From an uncultured Bacteroidales bacterium (lineage in GTDB: Bacteria > Bacteroidota > Bacteroidia > Bacteroidales > UBA932), in NCBI GenBank assembly GCA_944326255.1, contig CALVDG010000001.1, positions 62,001 through 126,000 of the forward strand: a DNA stretch of 64,000 bases. Reading direction: 5' to 3'. This document shows, one piece after another, positions 7,921-16,599 of this stretch (its first letter is position 1; each line of letters begins with the position of its first letter). The position numbers and the translations under genes are program-made. The notes under the pieces were generated by a model that saw nothing but the letters and a program-made list of their open reading frames with translations, was not told where the DNA came from and did not search any database.

Positions 7921-8874
7921 ATGGAAAAAAGAGGTCTGCTGATATACCCCTCGACTACTCCCCGGGGAAACAATGCTTTCGGCTGGTTTCGGGAGGCGGC
8001 CGCCCGCCACGGGATGTCGGTCGAGGTGCTGTTCTACGACGCTCCGGCGGCTGAGGCTCCCGCGGGCGCTCCGGCCTGGAAGCCGGATTTTGTGCTGATG
8101 CGGGGGTACAATATCGCCCTGTCGCGGTGGTACGGGGCTCAGGGTGTGCCGGTGCTGAATGCCCCCGAGGCGATGATCCTCTGCCGGGACAAGCTCCGCT
8201 GCGGGGAGGTCCTGGCCGCTGCCGGGGTGCCGGTGCCGGAGGCATTGTCCCCAGAGAAGGTCCGGAGCGGGAACGCATTTCCATTTATCCTCAAGCTCAA
8301 TTTCGGGTCGAAGGGGGAGAATGTCTTCCTCGTCCGCGATGCCCTGGAATACCGTTCCGCGCTGGAGGCGTGCCGGCGGGAGGAGGCTCTGCGCCTGGAG
8401 GCATTGTCCCGGGGGGTCAGCGAGTTCGGGGAGACGCCGGAGGAGGTCCGCCGCGGCTGTGTGCCTGTGTTGCAGGAGTTCGTGGCCACGAGCAGCGGAC
8501 GGGACATCCGGGTGTGGGTGACGGGGGATGAGGTCGCCGGGCATGTGCTGCGGTACAATCCCTTGAGCTTCAAGTCCAATTTCGCCGCCGGGGGCTCCTT
8601 CCGTCAGATTCCGCTGCCTCCCGCCGCCGCCTCTCTCGCTGTGGCCGCTGCCCGTGCCTGCGGGCTCTTCTTTGCGGGGGTGGACCTGCTGTTCGACGGT
8701 GATGTCGGTGCCCTTGCCGATTGCTCTGCCGTCTCTCATTCTGAAGACCCTTCATGCGTGTCGGCATATACCGGCGGCTTCAAGGTCTGCGAGGTCAACG
8801 GCAATGCCGGTTTCCGCACTGCCTCGGCCGACATTCCCGACGCGCTGTTCCGCAATCTCGCCCGCGTCCTGTGA
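7921..8874 (+). CDS. RimK-like ATP-grasp ligase
   Basis: A 317-residue protein (start at the ATG at 7921, MEKRGLLIYPS) resembling RimK-type ATP-grasp enzymes, which ligate an amino acid or peptide to a carboxylate using ATP. Supporting motifs are LNAPEAMILCRDK (pre-ATP-grasp/ATP-binding lid), FILKLNFGSKGENVFLV (glycine-rich nucleotide loop), VLQEFVATSSGRDIRVWV, and the metal-binding end GVDLLFD...VCEVNGNAGF. The substrate is unknown; RimK itself glutamylates ribosomal protein S6, whereas relatives make small peptides or cofactors. It is a single-gene unit downstream of the divergent palindrome-rich region. Confidence 0.82.
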   Translation: MEKRGLLIYPSTTPRGNNAFGWFREAAARHGMSVEVLFYDAPAAEAPAGAPAWKPDFVLMRGYNIALSRWYGAQGVPVLNAPEAMILCRDKLRCGEVLAAAGVPVPEALSPEKVRSGNAFPFILKLNFGSKGENVFLVRDALEYRSALEACRREEALRLEALSRGVSEFGETPEEVRRGCVPVLQEFVATSSGRDIRVWVTGDEVAGHVLRYNPLSFKSNFAAGGSFRQIPLPPAAASLAVAAARACGLFFAGVDLLFDGDVGALADCSAVSHSEDPSCVSAYTGGFKVCEVNGNAGFRTASADIPDALFRNLARVL

Positions 8875-8941
8875 CCAATCCGTGGGTCCAGAGATAGCCG
8901 GGAGTATCCCTGTTCTGCAATCTTGCCCATACCATCTGGCA

Positions 8942-9109
8942 ATGGTAAGCAGTGCAGCAGGGTGTTTTTGCAAACACTCAGTGATCAGCGTGTTACGGTA
9001 AGGGTGTGATTTTTTCGGGATGTTGTGAGGGGGCGGAAAGATCATGCTTGACTAGCATTGTTCTGAATGTCAGTGTTTTGCAAAATAGGGGTGCGTCACG
9101 TCTTACCGT
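8942..9109 (+). repeat. REPIN-like element, copy 2 (3' side of the RAYT gene)
   Basis: A 168-bp element with left end GGTAAGCAGTGCAGCAGGG and a right end whose reverse complement begins ACGGTAAGACGTGACGC. The core motif is diverged (GGAAAGATCATGCTTG). Its right end overlaps the last codons and stop codon of the transposase gene. It has the same orientation as the other four copies. Confidence 0.8.
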
Positions 9110-10109
9110 TGCTGGAACAGGCGGCTCTGAGCCATGCTTGCTGCGGGCTGTCCTGGCAGTTTTTGACGGGTCTGGCCTGACGTGTGTCGGCCTGTGTTGT
9201 TCTAGTCTGGCTGTTTTGACTCGTGCTGCTGTAATCGGGACTGCTTTGGCCGTGGTGGAAGACTTGTCCGAGCAGGCTTATGCTGGTATGGGTGAGGCGT
9301 GCCAGTTGCTTGATGCCCAGGCCGTATTGTTTGCGGAGGATGTCGGCCAGGTGATATCTCTCGTCTATACTGAGTGCATCGGGAGAAGGTTTGCTGAATA
9401 TTTCGCTGCAGAGGTTCGTGACGGTGGAGGCCATCTCGCTGTCAGTGTAGCGGGCCCGCCGTAGGATTCCGGATGTCAGCTCCATCTCCATACTGTCGTT
9501 GCGCGAGAGGAAGTAGAGCATCCTGACGGGGCTGCGGAATATCTCCTCGACGGCGCGGTAGTCAACGTAGCATCTAGGGCAGATGAGTCCGTCGGCCGTT
9601 ACGGTGTAGTGTCCCGGCAGCTGTCCGCGGGTACGGAACAGTTTCTGCTGCCGCCGCTTGCTCATATGCGCGATATCTGTGACCGGCCGGTTGACTGTCA
9701 GCGTGTTGCCGTCGTTGAAATACAAAGGACCGGAGCTCCATCGGTAATGCATCGGGAGAACGGCCAGTCCGGCTGCGGGAGGGTTGCGCAAAACGTAGGC
9801 AATCGCCCGTTTAAGGTACTCGGTATCGTCAATTTCTTTCATGCCGATGTCTGCGCGGCTCATATCGGCCAGGGTGAAAAGTCGCTTCCGGTAGGCCTTG
9901 ATGAACCCGCCGCAATCCTCTTCAGTACCGTGGGCTATGAAATGGACGTGGTTGTCCATCAGACAGAAAGCGTGCATGGATATGTCTTTGTCAGCCATGC
10001 ATACCGGAATGCTGTTCATCCCGAAAATGTAATCGGCGTCAGTCTTGAAAATGATTTCCTTTTCCAGTCCGGCTGTGCAGATGTGCCGGAAATGTTTCTC
10101 CTGCTCCAT
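9096..10109 (-). CDS. REP-associated tyrosine transposase (Y1/HUH, RAYT-like)
   Basis: A 337-residue protein. Residues 1 to about 150 form a Y1_Tnp (IS200-like HUH) domain with H54-V-H56 in CLMDNHVHFIAHG and the candidate catalytic tyrosine Y73 in FIKAYRKRL. Such enzymes nick single-stranded hairpin DNA and, in RAYT families, move their cognate REP sequences. A C-terminal part (about 165-280) contains a helix-turn-helix (DILRKQYGLGIKQLARLTHTSIS) followed by a Gln/Ser/Thr-rich tail. The gene lies between repeat copies 2 and 3. Its final codons (GGT AAG ACG TGA) are supplied by the end of copy 2. It appears full length and probably functional. Confidence 0.85.
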   Translation of the reverse strand: MEQEKHFRHICTAGLEKEIIFKTDADYIFGMNSIPVCMADKDISMHAFCLMDNHVHFIAHGTEEDCGGFIKAYRKRLFTLADMSRADIGMKEIDDTEYLKRAIAYVLRNPPAAGLAVLPMHYRWSSGPLYFNDGNTLTVNRPVTDIAHMSKRRQQKLFRTRGQLPGHYTVTADGLICPRCYVDYRAVEEIFRSPVRMLYFLSRNDSMEMELTSGILRRARYTDSEMASTVTNLCSEIFSKPSPDALSIDERYHLADILRKQYGLGIKQLARLTHTSISLLGQVFHHGQSSPDYSSTSQNSQTRTTQADTRQARPVKNCQDSPQQAWLRAACSSNGKT

Positions 10110-10174
10110 AATCTTTCGCTACTATCGGTTAATGATTGCCTCAAAGTTAGGGATTATATTCTGGCTGTGCAACA

Positions 10175-10343
10175 ACGGTAAGCAGGGACGCGGGTACTTT
10201 TTGTAATCGCTCAGAAGTCAGAGGGTTAAGAAAGAGGGGTGTGCTTGCCGGTGGGTTGTGAAGGCGCGAAAGATTCTCGTTGTATCGGTAATGTTGTGAG
10301 AAATAGTTGATTATGAAAATGGGGTGCGTCAGTACTTACGGTA
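10175..10343 (+). repeat. REPIN-like element, copy 3 (5' side of the RAYT gene)
   Basis: A 169-bp element beginning ACGGTAAGCAGGGACGCGGG and ending in CGTCAGTACTTACGGT. The core motif CGAAAGATTCTCGTTG is intact. It is very similar to copy 4 along its whole length. It occupies most of the 331-base gap between the transposase and pgeF; nothing else is recognisable in that gap. Confidence 0.82.
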
Positions 10344-10440
10344 ATTCGTTCATGGGTTCGGATGCGGGTGTTTGTATGTCTTTCCAGACGCTGGCTGTCT
10401 GCCGGTTCTACCCGGTCGTGTGGGCTGTACAGCAGGAAAC

Positions 10441-11370
10441 TCAGGGATTGAGCATGATGGTGTTGACGGTACGGCCGCAGGAGGGGCCTTCGCGGCGGGC
10501 TGAGAAGAAGCCGGGGTGGGTGTAGGTGTCGATGCCGGAGATTAGGATGTTGGCGTCGTGGACACCGGTCCGGATGAGGGTCAGACGGACGGCCTGGGGG
10601 AGGTCGATGTGGAGGCCGCCGGACATGGAGCCGGGGATGCGCGGGCCGCGGTCGGTGATAAGGCGGATTGTGTGGTTGTCGATTGGTGAAGATTCTGTGC
10701 TGCCGGTGATTACCAGGGGGAAGTTGTGAACAGGGCCGGATGAATGTTGCGTGAATGATGCGTCTTCCCCTGTATGCGGCTGGGTGGTGGAAGAATGTGA
10801 GCACGTGACAGTTCCCGTTTTCTCAGATCCATCGGTGCTATGCTTTATCGGCAGTGACGGCCGGGACCATGTCTCAGGAAATCCGGCGGCGAGGAAGGCT
10901 TCGGTGACTTCCGGGCCTACCTGGAAGCTGTCCGGACCGATGCCGGGACCGATTACCGCCAGGATGTCGGCGGCGCGGGTGCCATACTTGGAAGCCATCA
11001 CAGACAGGGCCTTCGCTGCGATTTTCAGCACAGTACCCTTCCATCCGGAATGAACTGCCGCTACTGCCCTGTGTACCGGATCGTACATCAGTACCGGTAT
11101 GCAGTCAGCCGTCCGGGCCCCTATCGCCACACCCGGCACGTCAGTTACCAGCGCGTCATAGCCCTCCAGCTCTTCTCGAGTCGTGTCGGCCGAAGTCACC
11201 ACGGCCACCCGGTCCCCATGTACCTGATGCGCCTGCACCACCCTCATCGGCAGCACGGCGTCCCTCAGCGGGGAGAACGCCGTCACCTCCGGGGCTATCT
11301 CATACCGCAGCAGGCCGTTGTGATTATCTGTCAATATCTGTCTCATGGTATTGTTGTGCGTGCTATTCAC
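10441..11370 (-). CDS. pgeF: PgeF/YfiH-family protein (peptidoglycan editing factor, laccase-domain)
   Basis: A 309-residue protein with the full motif set of the YfiH/LACC1 family: VVQAHQVHGDRV (H49, H51), ARTADCIPVLMYDP (C90), AAVHSGWKGT (H107), IGPGIGPDSFQVG, and the C-terminal ISGIDTYTHPGFFSARR. The family binds a metal, prevents misincorporation of serine into the peptidoglycan stem peptide, and shows purine nucleoside phosphorylase-type activity. Residues about 166-250 form a Ser/Thr/His-rich insert not found in typical members of 240-270 residues. Translation may instead start at MRQILTD (11346). It is a single gene. Confidence 0.88.
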   Translation of the reverse strand: MNSTHNNTMRQILTDNHNGLLRYEIAPEVTAFSPLRDAVLPMRVVQAHQVHGDRVAVVTSADTTREELEGYDALVTDVPGVAIGARTADCIPVLMYDPVHRAVAAVHSGWKGTVLKIAAKALSVMASKYGTRAADILAVIGPGIGPDSFQVGPEVTEAFLAAGFPETWSRPSLPIKHSTDGSEKTGTVTCSHSSTTQPHTGEDASFTQHSSGPVHNFPLVITGSTESSPIDNHTIRLITDRGPRIPGSMSGGLHIDLPQAVRLTLIRTGVHDANILISGIDTYTHPGFFSARREGPSCGRTVNTIMLNP

Positions 11371-11474
11371 CGTGCAAATTTAATAGAATCCCCGGCACGT
11401 CGAGTGTGTTTGAGGATGTTGGCTCGGAAAGAGGAATGAAAGAGGAGCGGATTTCAGATGCCCGTTAAAATATT

Positions 11475-11509
11475 ATTGCAGGGAATTTCATAAATTGCAG
11501 GGAATTTCA
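11475..11509 (+). repeat. Short tandem repeat upstream of the YD-repeat gene
   Basis: ATTGCAGGGAATTTCA occurs exactly twice, at 11475-11490 and 11494-11509, a period of 19 bases. It lies 54 bases before the next start codon, where a regulator-binding direct repeat would be expected. Confidence 0.6.
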
Positions 11510-11562
11510 AACAGACCTATTTATGAAAAATCATTTTCGTTACAGAACAAAAGTAGATAGAT

Positions 11563-12558
11563 ATGATGAATTCAGTAAAGTTGTTTTTTGCAGTCGCAAT
11601 ATTATTGCCTTTATCTATGCTCGCCGTATCTGCGCAGACGCCGGTCCCGGAATCAGAGCTGATAATATACAAGATGCAGAATAACCGTGACCACAATCCC
11701 CTGTACTTCATGGAGGCGGATGAAGTCTACAGAGGTGTGAGAATGATGGCCGACAGCTCATATGCAGCTCATCAGGACAGTCTCGGTAATCTTGTCCTGG
11801 ATTACAAGCGCGGCGGCCGGTATGAATATACCTATGACACACTTGGACGTATTACCTCCAATCCCGGAGTGTGGATCAGCTATCGGTACGAGGACAATAT
11901 CCTGGACATTACGGGAGTGGTGAGAAAGGACAGCAGCCTGTATTTCAAGTATAGGATAGAATATGCCGGAAAGTATCCGGTCCGCAGGAGTATGGTCCAT
12001 ATTAATTATGAGGGAGAAGAGGTAAGGACAGAGGAGTGGTGGACCTATGACCGGTTCGGCAGAATGACGGGTTATACGACATTGGATGAGGGGTCTACGT
12101 TGGCTGATTCCATATACGCAGTTGTAAGTTATAACGGTTATCGCAGTCATAACCGTAGGAATATAACGGTGTGCTATGGCGACAGTCAGTTGTACTACAA
12201 CCGGCTTGACCGATATGATGATGCAGGCAGAGTCATCCGTTCGTACATATACGATGGTTATGATGGGACGGAATGTGTTGCAGAATACGAATATGCGGAC
12301 AGTCTGAATGCTGCGCCCTATGTCCGTACCACCTCTATCATTCAAAGCAGCTCTTATCCAGCCAATAAGAAAATCAGAGAGACCTATGATGCCAACGGTT
12401 GGCTCGTCCGTATTGAAGAGTCAGAAGATGGTGTGATTCCATTTTCGATTAAGAAGGAAATCAAAATAGAATACGATGACAGGGGCAATGTGGTGAAGTG
12501 GTTCGTCATCTCTCCTTGGTGGTGTCAGTGCGATTTTGTCGAGTACGAATATTATTAG
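11563..12558 (+). CDS. Secreted YD-repeat-like protein
   Basis: A 331-residue protein with a signal peptide (residues 1-25, SVKLFFAVAILLPLSMLAVSAQ). The mature part consists of short beta-strand repeats of the YD/RHS type: YEYTYDTLGRITS, WWTYDRFGRMTGY, LDRYDDAGRVIRSYIYD, ETYDANGWLVRIEE and IEYDDRGNVVKW. No toxin domain or large RHS core is present, so this is a small free-standing member of unknown function, probably exported to the periplasm or cell surface. No partner gene is in the same transcription unit. Confidence 0.75.
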   Translation: MMNSVKLFFAVAILLPLSMLAVSAQTPVPESELIIYKMQNNRDHNPLYFMEADEVYRGVRMMADSSYAAHQDSLGNLVLDYKRGGRYEYTYDTLGRITSNPGVWISYRYEDNILDITGVVRKDSSLYFKYRIEYAGKYPVRRSMVHINYEGEEVRTEEWWTYDRFGRMTGYTTLDEGSTLADSIYAVVSYNGYRSHNRRNITVCYGDSQLYYNRLDRYDDAGRVIRSYIYDGYDGTECVAEYEYADSLNAAPYVRTTSIIQSSSYPANKKIRETYDANGWLVRIEESEDGVIPFSIKKEIKIEYDDRGNVVKWFVISPWWCQCDFVEYEYY

Positions 12559-12610
12559 AGTTATTGATGCGTAGGTCAGGATGTATGGCAGGACATGGCT
12601 GGAAGAATTT

Positions 12611-12778
12611 ACGGTAAGCAGAGACGCGGGGCCTTTTTGTAATCGTTCGAAAGTCAGAGTGTTAAGGAAGAGGGGTGTGCTTCACGGTGGGTTGTGAGAG
12701 CGCGAAAGATTCTCGTTGGGTTGAGAATGCTTTGAATATTAGTTGTTTGTAAAAATAGGGTGCGTCAGTACTTACGGT
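12611..12778 (+). repeat. REPIN-like element, copy 4
   Basis: A 168-bp element with left end ACGGTAAGCAGAGACGCGGG and right end TGCGTCAGTACTTACGGT. The core motif CGAAAGATTCTCGTTG is identical to that of copy 3. It lies between the YD-repeat gene and the repeats of 12800-12944. Confidence 0.82.
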
Positions 12779-12799
12779 AAATCTTCAGTATATTCGGGC

Positions 12800-12944
12800 G
12801 ATGGGTAGATGGAGCGAGAGCGAAGTCATATCTGCACTCAGTGCCCGGAGCGTCAGCGACCGAAGCCCCTTCCTTGGAAGGGGTTAGGGGATGGGTAGAT
12901 AAAGCAAAGCCGAAGTCATATCTGCACTCAGTGCAGATATGACT
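12800..12944. repeat. 45-bp direct repeats with GGAAGGGG hairpin and terminal palindrome
   Basis: A 45-bp unit (GATGGGTAGAT followed by CGAAGTCATATCTGCACTCA and GTGC) occurs at 12800-12844 and 12890-12934 with four mismatches. Between them is the hairpin CCCCTTCCTTGGAAGGGG at 12867-12884, a type of short intergenic repeat common in Bacteroidota. The second unit runs into a perfect palindrome with 14-base arms, 12914-12927 and 12931-12944. Its three-base loop (TCA) is the stop codon of the minus-strand wHTH gene. It probably also serves as that gene's terminator hairpin. Confidence 0.7.
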
Positions 12945-13215
12945 TCAAGGCCTCTACGTATGCAGCGAAAGCCCGCGCCCCCGTCTCCGTAATCCTGCAC
13001 ACCGTCCGCGGCTTCTTCCCCGCAAACCCTTTCTCGACAGTGATGTACCCCGCCTCGGAGAGTTTGTCGATCTGCACGCTCAGATTGCCGGCAGTGGCTC
13101 CGGTGGCCTCGCGTAGGTACACGAAGTCGGCCTCTTCCATGGTCAGCAGGGTGGACATGACGGCCAGACGCAGTTCAGAGTGCAGCAGCGGGTCGAGTTT
13201 TGCAAATTCTCCCAT
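12928..13215 (-). CDS. Small winged-helix transcriptional regulator (HTH_34 type)
   Basis: A 95-residue MarR/ArsR-like wHTH protein with no sensor domain. Helices and wing are seen in LRLAVMSTLLTMEEADFVYLREATGATAGNLSVQIDKLSEAGYITVEKGFAGKKPRT. This family usually sits beside a small membrane protein that it regulates, as here, where it follows the membrane gene by 5 bases in the same operon. Its last six codons lie in a perfect hairpin. The ligand is unknown. Confidence 0.85.
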   Translation of the reverse strand: MGEFAKLDPLLHSELRLAVMSTLLTMEEADFVYLREATGATAGNLSVQIDKLSEAGYITVEKGFAGKKPRTVCRITETGARAFAAYVEALKSYLH

Positions 13216-13220
13216 GGCTG

Positions 13221-13820
13221 TTACTGTAGTTTACGGTTTTGACGGTTGAATATCAGGCCGGGGATGACCAGTGTCATCAGTGCTGCGAAGGCCATGATCA
13301 GCGGAGTGGGTACATTCAGAAAGTAGTCGCAGGGCAGTCCAGCTATTCCGCAGATAATGCTGAGAATGAATACGGTCCATGAGCTGCAGAGGACCCCGGT
13401 GACTGCACCGGCCATGCCAAGAAGCAGTATTATGACCCCGTTTGTCGGTATGGGGATGAAGAACGCCATGATGCCGACGGCTATTGCCAGGATTCCGAAT
13501 ATGCCCCATACGATGCCCACGGACTTAGACACGAAATTCTCGCCCTTCCCCTTGCTCTCGATGCGTTTGAATACCAGGTGATTCACGAACCAGCCGATGA
13601 AGGGAATCAGAAACCATGCCAGGTTCCACAGATGATTGTTGTCCGAAAGTGTCAGTCCAAGCAGGACGATACCGGATACGAGGATTACGGTCGTTCCCCA
13701 TATGAGCATTGCCGTCCCGCCGCGCCGCTGAAAGTCCCGCTGACTGTTGTTGATTGCTTCAGAGATGATTTCCAATGACTTTTCTACCGAAAGTCCGTTT
13801 TTGTCGAAGTTGTTTTCCAT
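13221..13820 (-). CDS. Integral membrane protein paired with the wHTH regulator
   Basis: A 199-residue protein starting at the ATG at 13820 (MENNFDKNG). An amphipathic N-terminal helix (EKSLEIISEAINNSQRDF) is followed by five or six hydrophobic segments (for example MLIWGTTVILVSGIVLLGLTL, NLAWFLIPFIGWFVNHLVF and ILAIAVGIMAFFIPI). It has no enzymatic motif. Together with the downstream wHTH gene it forms a two-gene unit that recurs in Bacteroidota; the role is unknown, possibly membrane stress or transport. An upstream in-frame ATG at 13859 would add 13 residues but gives a poorer N-terminus. Confidence 0.75.
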   Translation of the reverse strand: MENNFDKNGLSVEKSLEIISEAINNSQRDFQRRGGTAMLIWGTTVILVSGIVLLGLTLSDNNHLWNLAWFLIPFIGWFVNHLVFKRIESKGKGENFVSKSVGIVWGIFGILAIAVGIMAFFIPIPTNGVIILLLGMAGAVTGVLCSSWTVFILSIICGIAGLPCDYFLNVPTPLIMAFAALMTLVIPGLIFNRQNRKLQ

Positions 13821-13859
13821 TGCTTTAAAATACTTTAAAAAATAAACTAAATTCTGCAA

Positions 13860-14189
13860 AAAGAAGAGGTGCGCCTGTCTCCTCTCTTTGTCTACGGCGC
13901 AAATATAAACTGATTTATTTTATAAACCAAATTTTCATCAATAAATCCGTCCCACCACCTACACTACTACCAGCTGTCTGTAGTTGGTTGTTTTGGTTAT
14001 TGCGCTGGGTGCCAAGTATTTATGAGGTCATATAGATAACAGATAGGCGGTGACTGCCTGCGGCGCTGGTTTACGGCTGCGGATAATCGTCTAAATAGAT
14101 GCCATATGTAATCAGATGAAGTGACTGTGTCTGTACTTCTGAGAGAAGAGAATTTTACCTATCTTTGTCTGAGTAACAATTAAGCAGAT
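13860..14189. other. Gene-free interval with two divergent promoter boxes
   Basis: No open frame or RNA is recognisable in this 330-base interval. It holds TATATTTG on the minus strand (13907-13900) for the membrane protein/wHTH pair and TATCTTTG on the plus strand (14160-14167) for exodeoxyribonuclease III. The middle has neither a strong inverted repeat nor a copy of the dispersed element. Confidence 0.6.
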
Positions 14190-14951
14190 ATGCAAATGAA
14201 ATTCATCTCATGGAACGTGAATGGCCTGAGGGCCTGCTGCGGCAAGGGTTTCGAGGACTCTTTCCGGGCACTGGACGCGGACTTTTTCTGCCTGCAGGAG
14301 ACCAAGATGCAGGAGGGACAGCTGGACCTGGCCTTCGAGGGCTACCGCTCGTACTGGAACTACGCTCAGAAGAAGGGCTACTCGGGGACTGCGATATTCT
14401 CGCGCCATGAGCCGTTGTCGGTTACTTACGGACTCGGGCTGGAGGAGCACGATACCGAGGGCCGTGTGATTACCCTCGAGATGCCGGAGTTCTATCTGGT
14501 AACGGTTTATACGCCCAACTCGCAGGATGAGCTGCGGCGGCTGGACTACCGCATGACCTGGGAGGACGAGTTCCGCGCCTACCTGCTGCGCCTGGATGCC
14601 GTCAAGCCAGTCATCGTCTGCGGCGACCTGAATGTGGCCCACAAGGAGATCGACCTGAAGAACCCGAAGACCAACCGGATGAATGCCGGATTCACCGACC
14701 AGGAGCGCGGTAAGTTCTCTGACCTGCTCGCCGCCGGATTCACCGATACCTTCCGCCATTTCTACCCCGACACCGAGGGCGCCTATTCCTGGTGGTCCTA
14801 CCGATTCAAGGCCCGCGAGAAGAACGCCGGGTGGCGCATCGATTATTTCCTCGTATCCAACCGCCTTCAGCCCAAGCTGCTGGGAGCGGCTATCCACAAT
14901 GAGGTCTTCGGCTCGGACCATTGTCCCGTCGAACTCACCCTCGACATCTGA
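14190..14951 (+). CDS. xth: Exodeoxyribonuclease III (AP endonuclease)
   Basis: A 253-residue protein of the standard length for the ExoA/XthA family, which cleaves abasic sites and degrades DNA 3'-5' in base-excision repair. Motifs in order: [20 protein letters not shown] (catalytic Glu), [25 protein letters not shown] (Asp/Asn), [23 protein letters not shown] and the terminal GSDHCPVEL (Asp-His). Start at 14190 or two codons later at MKFISW (14196). A single gene with its own TATCTTTG promoter. Confidence 0.95.
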   Translation: MQMKFISWNVNGLRACCGKGFEDSFRALDADFFCLQETKMQEGQLDLAFEGYRSYWNYAQKKGYSGTAIFSRHEPLSVTYGLGLEEHDTEGRVITLEMPEFYLVTVYTPNSQDELRRLDYRMTWEDEFRAYLLRLDAVKPVIVCGDLNVAHKEIDLKNPKTNRMNAGFTDQERGKFSDLLAAGFTDTFRHFYPDTEGAYSWWSYRFKAREKNAGWRIDYFLVSNRLQPKLLGAAIHNEVFGSDHCPVELTLDI

Positions 14952-15160
14952 CGCAGCTCTAAAAGTGACAACCAAATTCAGGGAAGGTCATCCGGAGGGT
15001 CTTATGTATTGATCATTTCAAAAAATTAGACACTTTGTGTATGAATAATATACAATAAGGGAATTTGGATAACTGGTCAGATAATTGACAATCAATAAGT
15101 TGTAAGAAAAGGCATGGTTGTTGTAGATTATGGAGCATTAACGTTTCAGCGACTAAAGAC

Positions 15161-16534
15161 ATGAAAAAACTCCTGATTCTACTGACAGCGGCAGCGGCCG
15201 TTCTGATGCTGCCTTCCTGTGTCCTTCACCGGCTGGTTCATTACGGGGTGCAGGACATTTACGACATCGATGCATTCCCGAGGGATACGATACACCGTGG
15301 CGATACGGTCTGGCGCTTTGCCGAGCAGGCACCGGAGGACCGGATTATGGATCTCTATCGTGAGCAGTGGATAAGGATTGACGGTGTAGATACATTGATT
15401 TACCGTACAGCGGATTCCGTCATGAGGGAGCACACCTCGACAGTATCTATTGTCGTAGTGCAGAACGACACGATAAAATTCGAGCATTATTACAAGGGAC
15501 TGGACACCTCGAGTGTGACGACCATCTTTTCGGTATCCAAGTCGCTGACGTCCATGCTGTGCGGAGTGGCAGTCCGGGAAGGTTACATCAAGAGCGTGCA
15601 CGATCCGGTGACGGATTACATCCCGGAGCTGAGGGATGCCGACCCTATGTTCAGTAAGCTGACTGTGGAGCATCTGCTGAACATGCGTGCCGGTCTGAAA
15701 TTCAAGGAGACATACGCGCCTAACCCGTTTACTGCGATGGCCCGTCTGTACTATGGGGTCAATCAGGAGAAGCAGATACGCAATCTCAGGTTCAATGGGG
15801 AGCCGGGCGACAGTCACTATTACAGCAGTATGACCACGGCTATCCTCGGAGTCCTGATTGAGCGGGCTACCGGGCGGAGCTATGCGGAATACATGGAGGA
15901 GAAGATCTGGAAGCCGCTCGGCATGGAGTACGACGCCTATATCAGTCTGGACGACGCGAAGCACTGCTCTCCCAAGGCATACGCAGGCATCAATACCTGT
16001 GCAAGGGATTTGGCCAAGATAGGGAGGCTGTACCTCAACAAGGGCAATTGGAACGGAGTGCAGATACTGGATACGGCTTGGGTGGAAAAATGCTGGGACA
16101 AGGAAGGACTGTCCATACAGTATGCCTATTCGTATGGCTGGTATCCGGATGAAGAGTACATCATGAGAGCCGATACTGCTACGCAGTCATTCTCCGATTC
16201 TCTGGAAGTGGTTGCGCGTTTCGATGAACTGGGTGTGCCGGAAGACAAAAGAGTGTATTATTTCTATGAGAAGGACGGACGCGGAGGCCATTGGGAAGGC
16301 TCGTATGTTACGGGAGGATATATGGCTGTGGGAATCCTGGGACAGACGATACATGTGCTGCCGCAGTACAACGCAGTGATAGTGTGCCTTAGTGAGAGTA
16401 ATTCATCTGAAAACGTTATCGTTGAATTTTTTAAGGCCTTTCCGAATCTCAGCTGGTCCGATGTCCGTAAGAAAGAATCCGAAAAAGCAGACAATGCCGA
16501 TGAAAGCGACAGCACTGAAGACAGCGGCGATTAG
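15161..16534 (+). CDS. Class C beta-lactamase-fold serine hydrolase lipoprotein
   Basis: A 457-residue protein with a lipoprotein signal (LPSC, cysteine 20) and a beta-lactamase/esterase-like domain. The nucleophile tetrad S-V-S-K lies in TIFSVSKSLTSMLCG, the second motif is YYSS (GDSHYYSSMTTAILG), and a GHWEGSYVTGG segment stands for the KTG-like strand. The family includes D-aminopeptidases, esterases and true AmpC enzymes; a drug-resistance role cannot be claimed. The C-terminus is acidic and Ser/Asp-rich. The 209 bases upstream show no clear promoter or repeat. Confidence 0.83.
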   Translation: MKKLLILLTAAAAVLMLPSCVLHRLVHYGVQDIYDIDAFPRDTIHRGDTVWRFAEQAPEDRIMDLYREQWIRIDGVDTLIYRTADSVMREHTSTVSIVVVQNDTIKFEHYYKGLDTSSVTTIFSVSKSLTSMLCGVAVREGYIKSVHDPVTDYIPELRDADPMFSKLTVEHLLNMRAGLKFKETYAPNPFTAMARLYYGVNQEKQIRNLRFNGEPGDSHYYSSMTTAILGVLIERATGRSYAEYMEEKIWKPLGMEYDAYISLDDAKHCSPKAYAGINTCARDLAKIGRLYLNKGNWNGVQILDTAWVEKCWDKEGLSIQYAYSYGWYPDEEYIMRADTATQSFSDSLEVVARFDELGVPEDKRVYYFYEKDGRGGHWEGSYVTGGYMAVGILGQTIHVLPQYNAVIVCLSESNSSENVIVEFFKAFPNLSWSDVRKKESEKADNADESDSTEDSGD

Positions 16535-16599
16535 CACCGTTTCCCGCGATTCGGTGCCGTTGCGCTATGACTACTACTAGTATGGGGAGTATACCATTT

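Noticed and set aside
15161..16534. Annotating the serine hydrolase as an antibiotic-resistance beta-lactamase.
   Set aside because: Only the fold-level S-x-x-K motif is clear. The family is mostly esterases and peptidases, and no AmpR-type regulator or resistance context is present.
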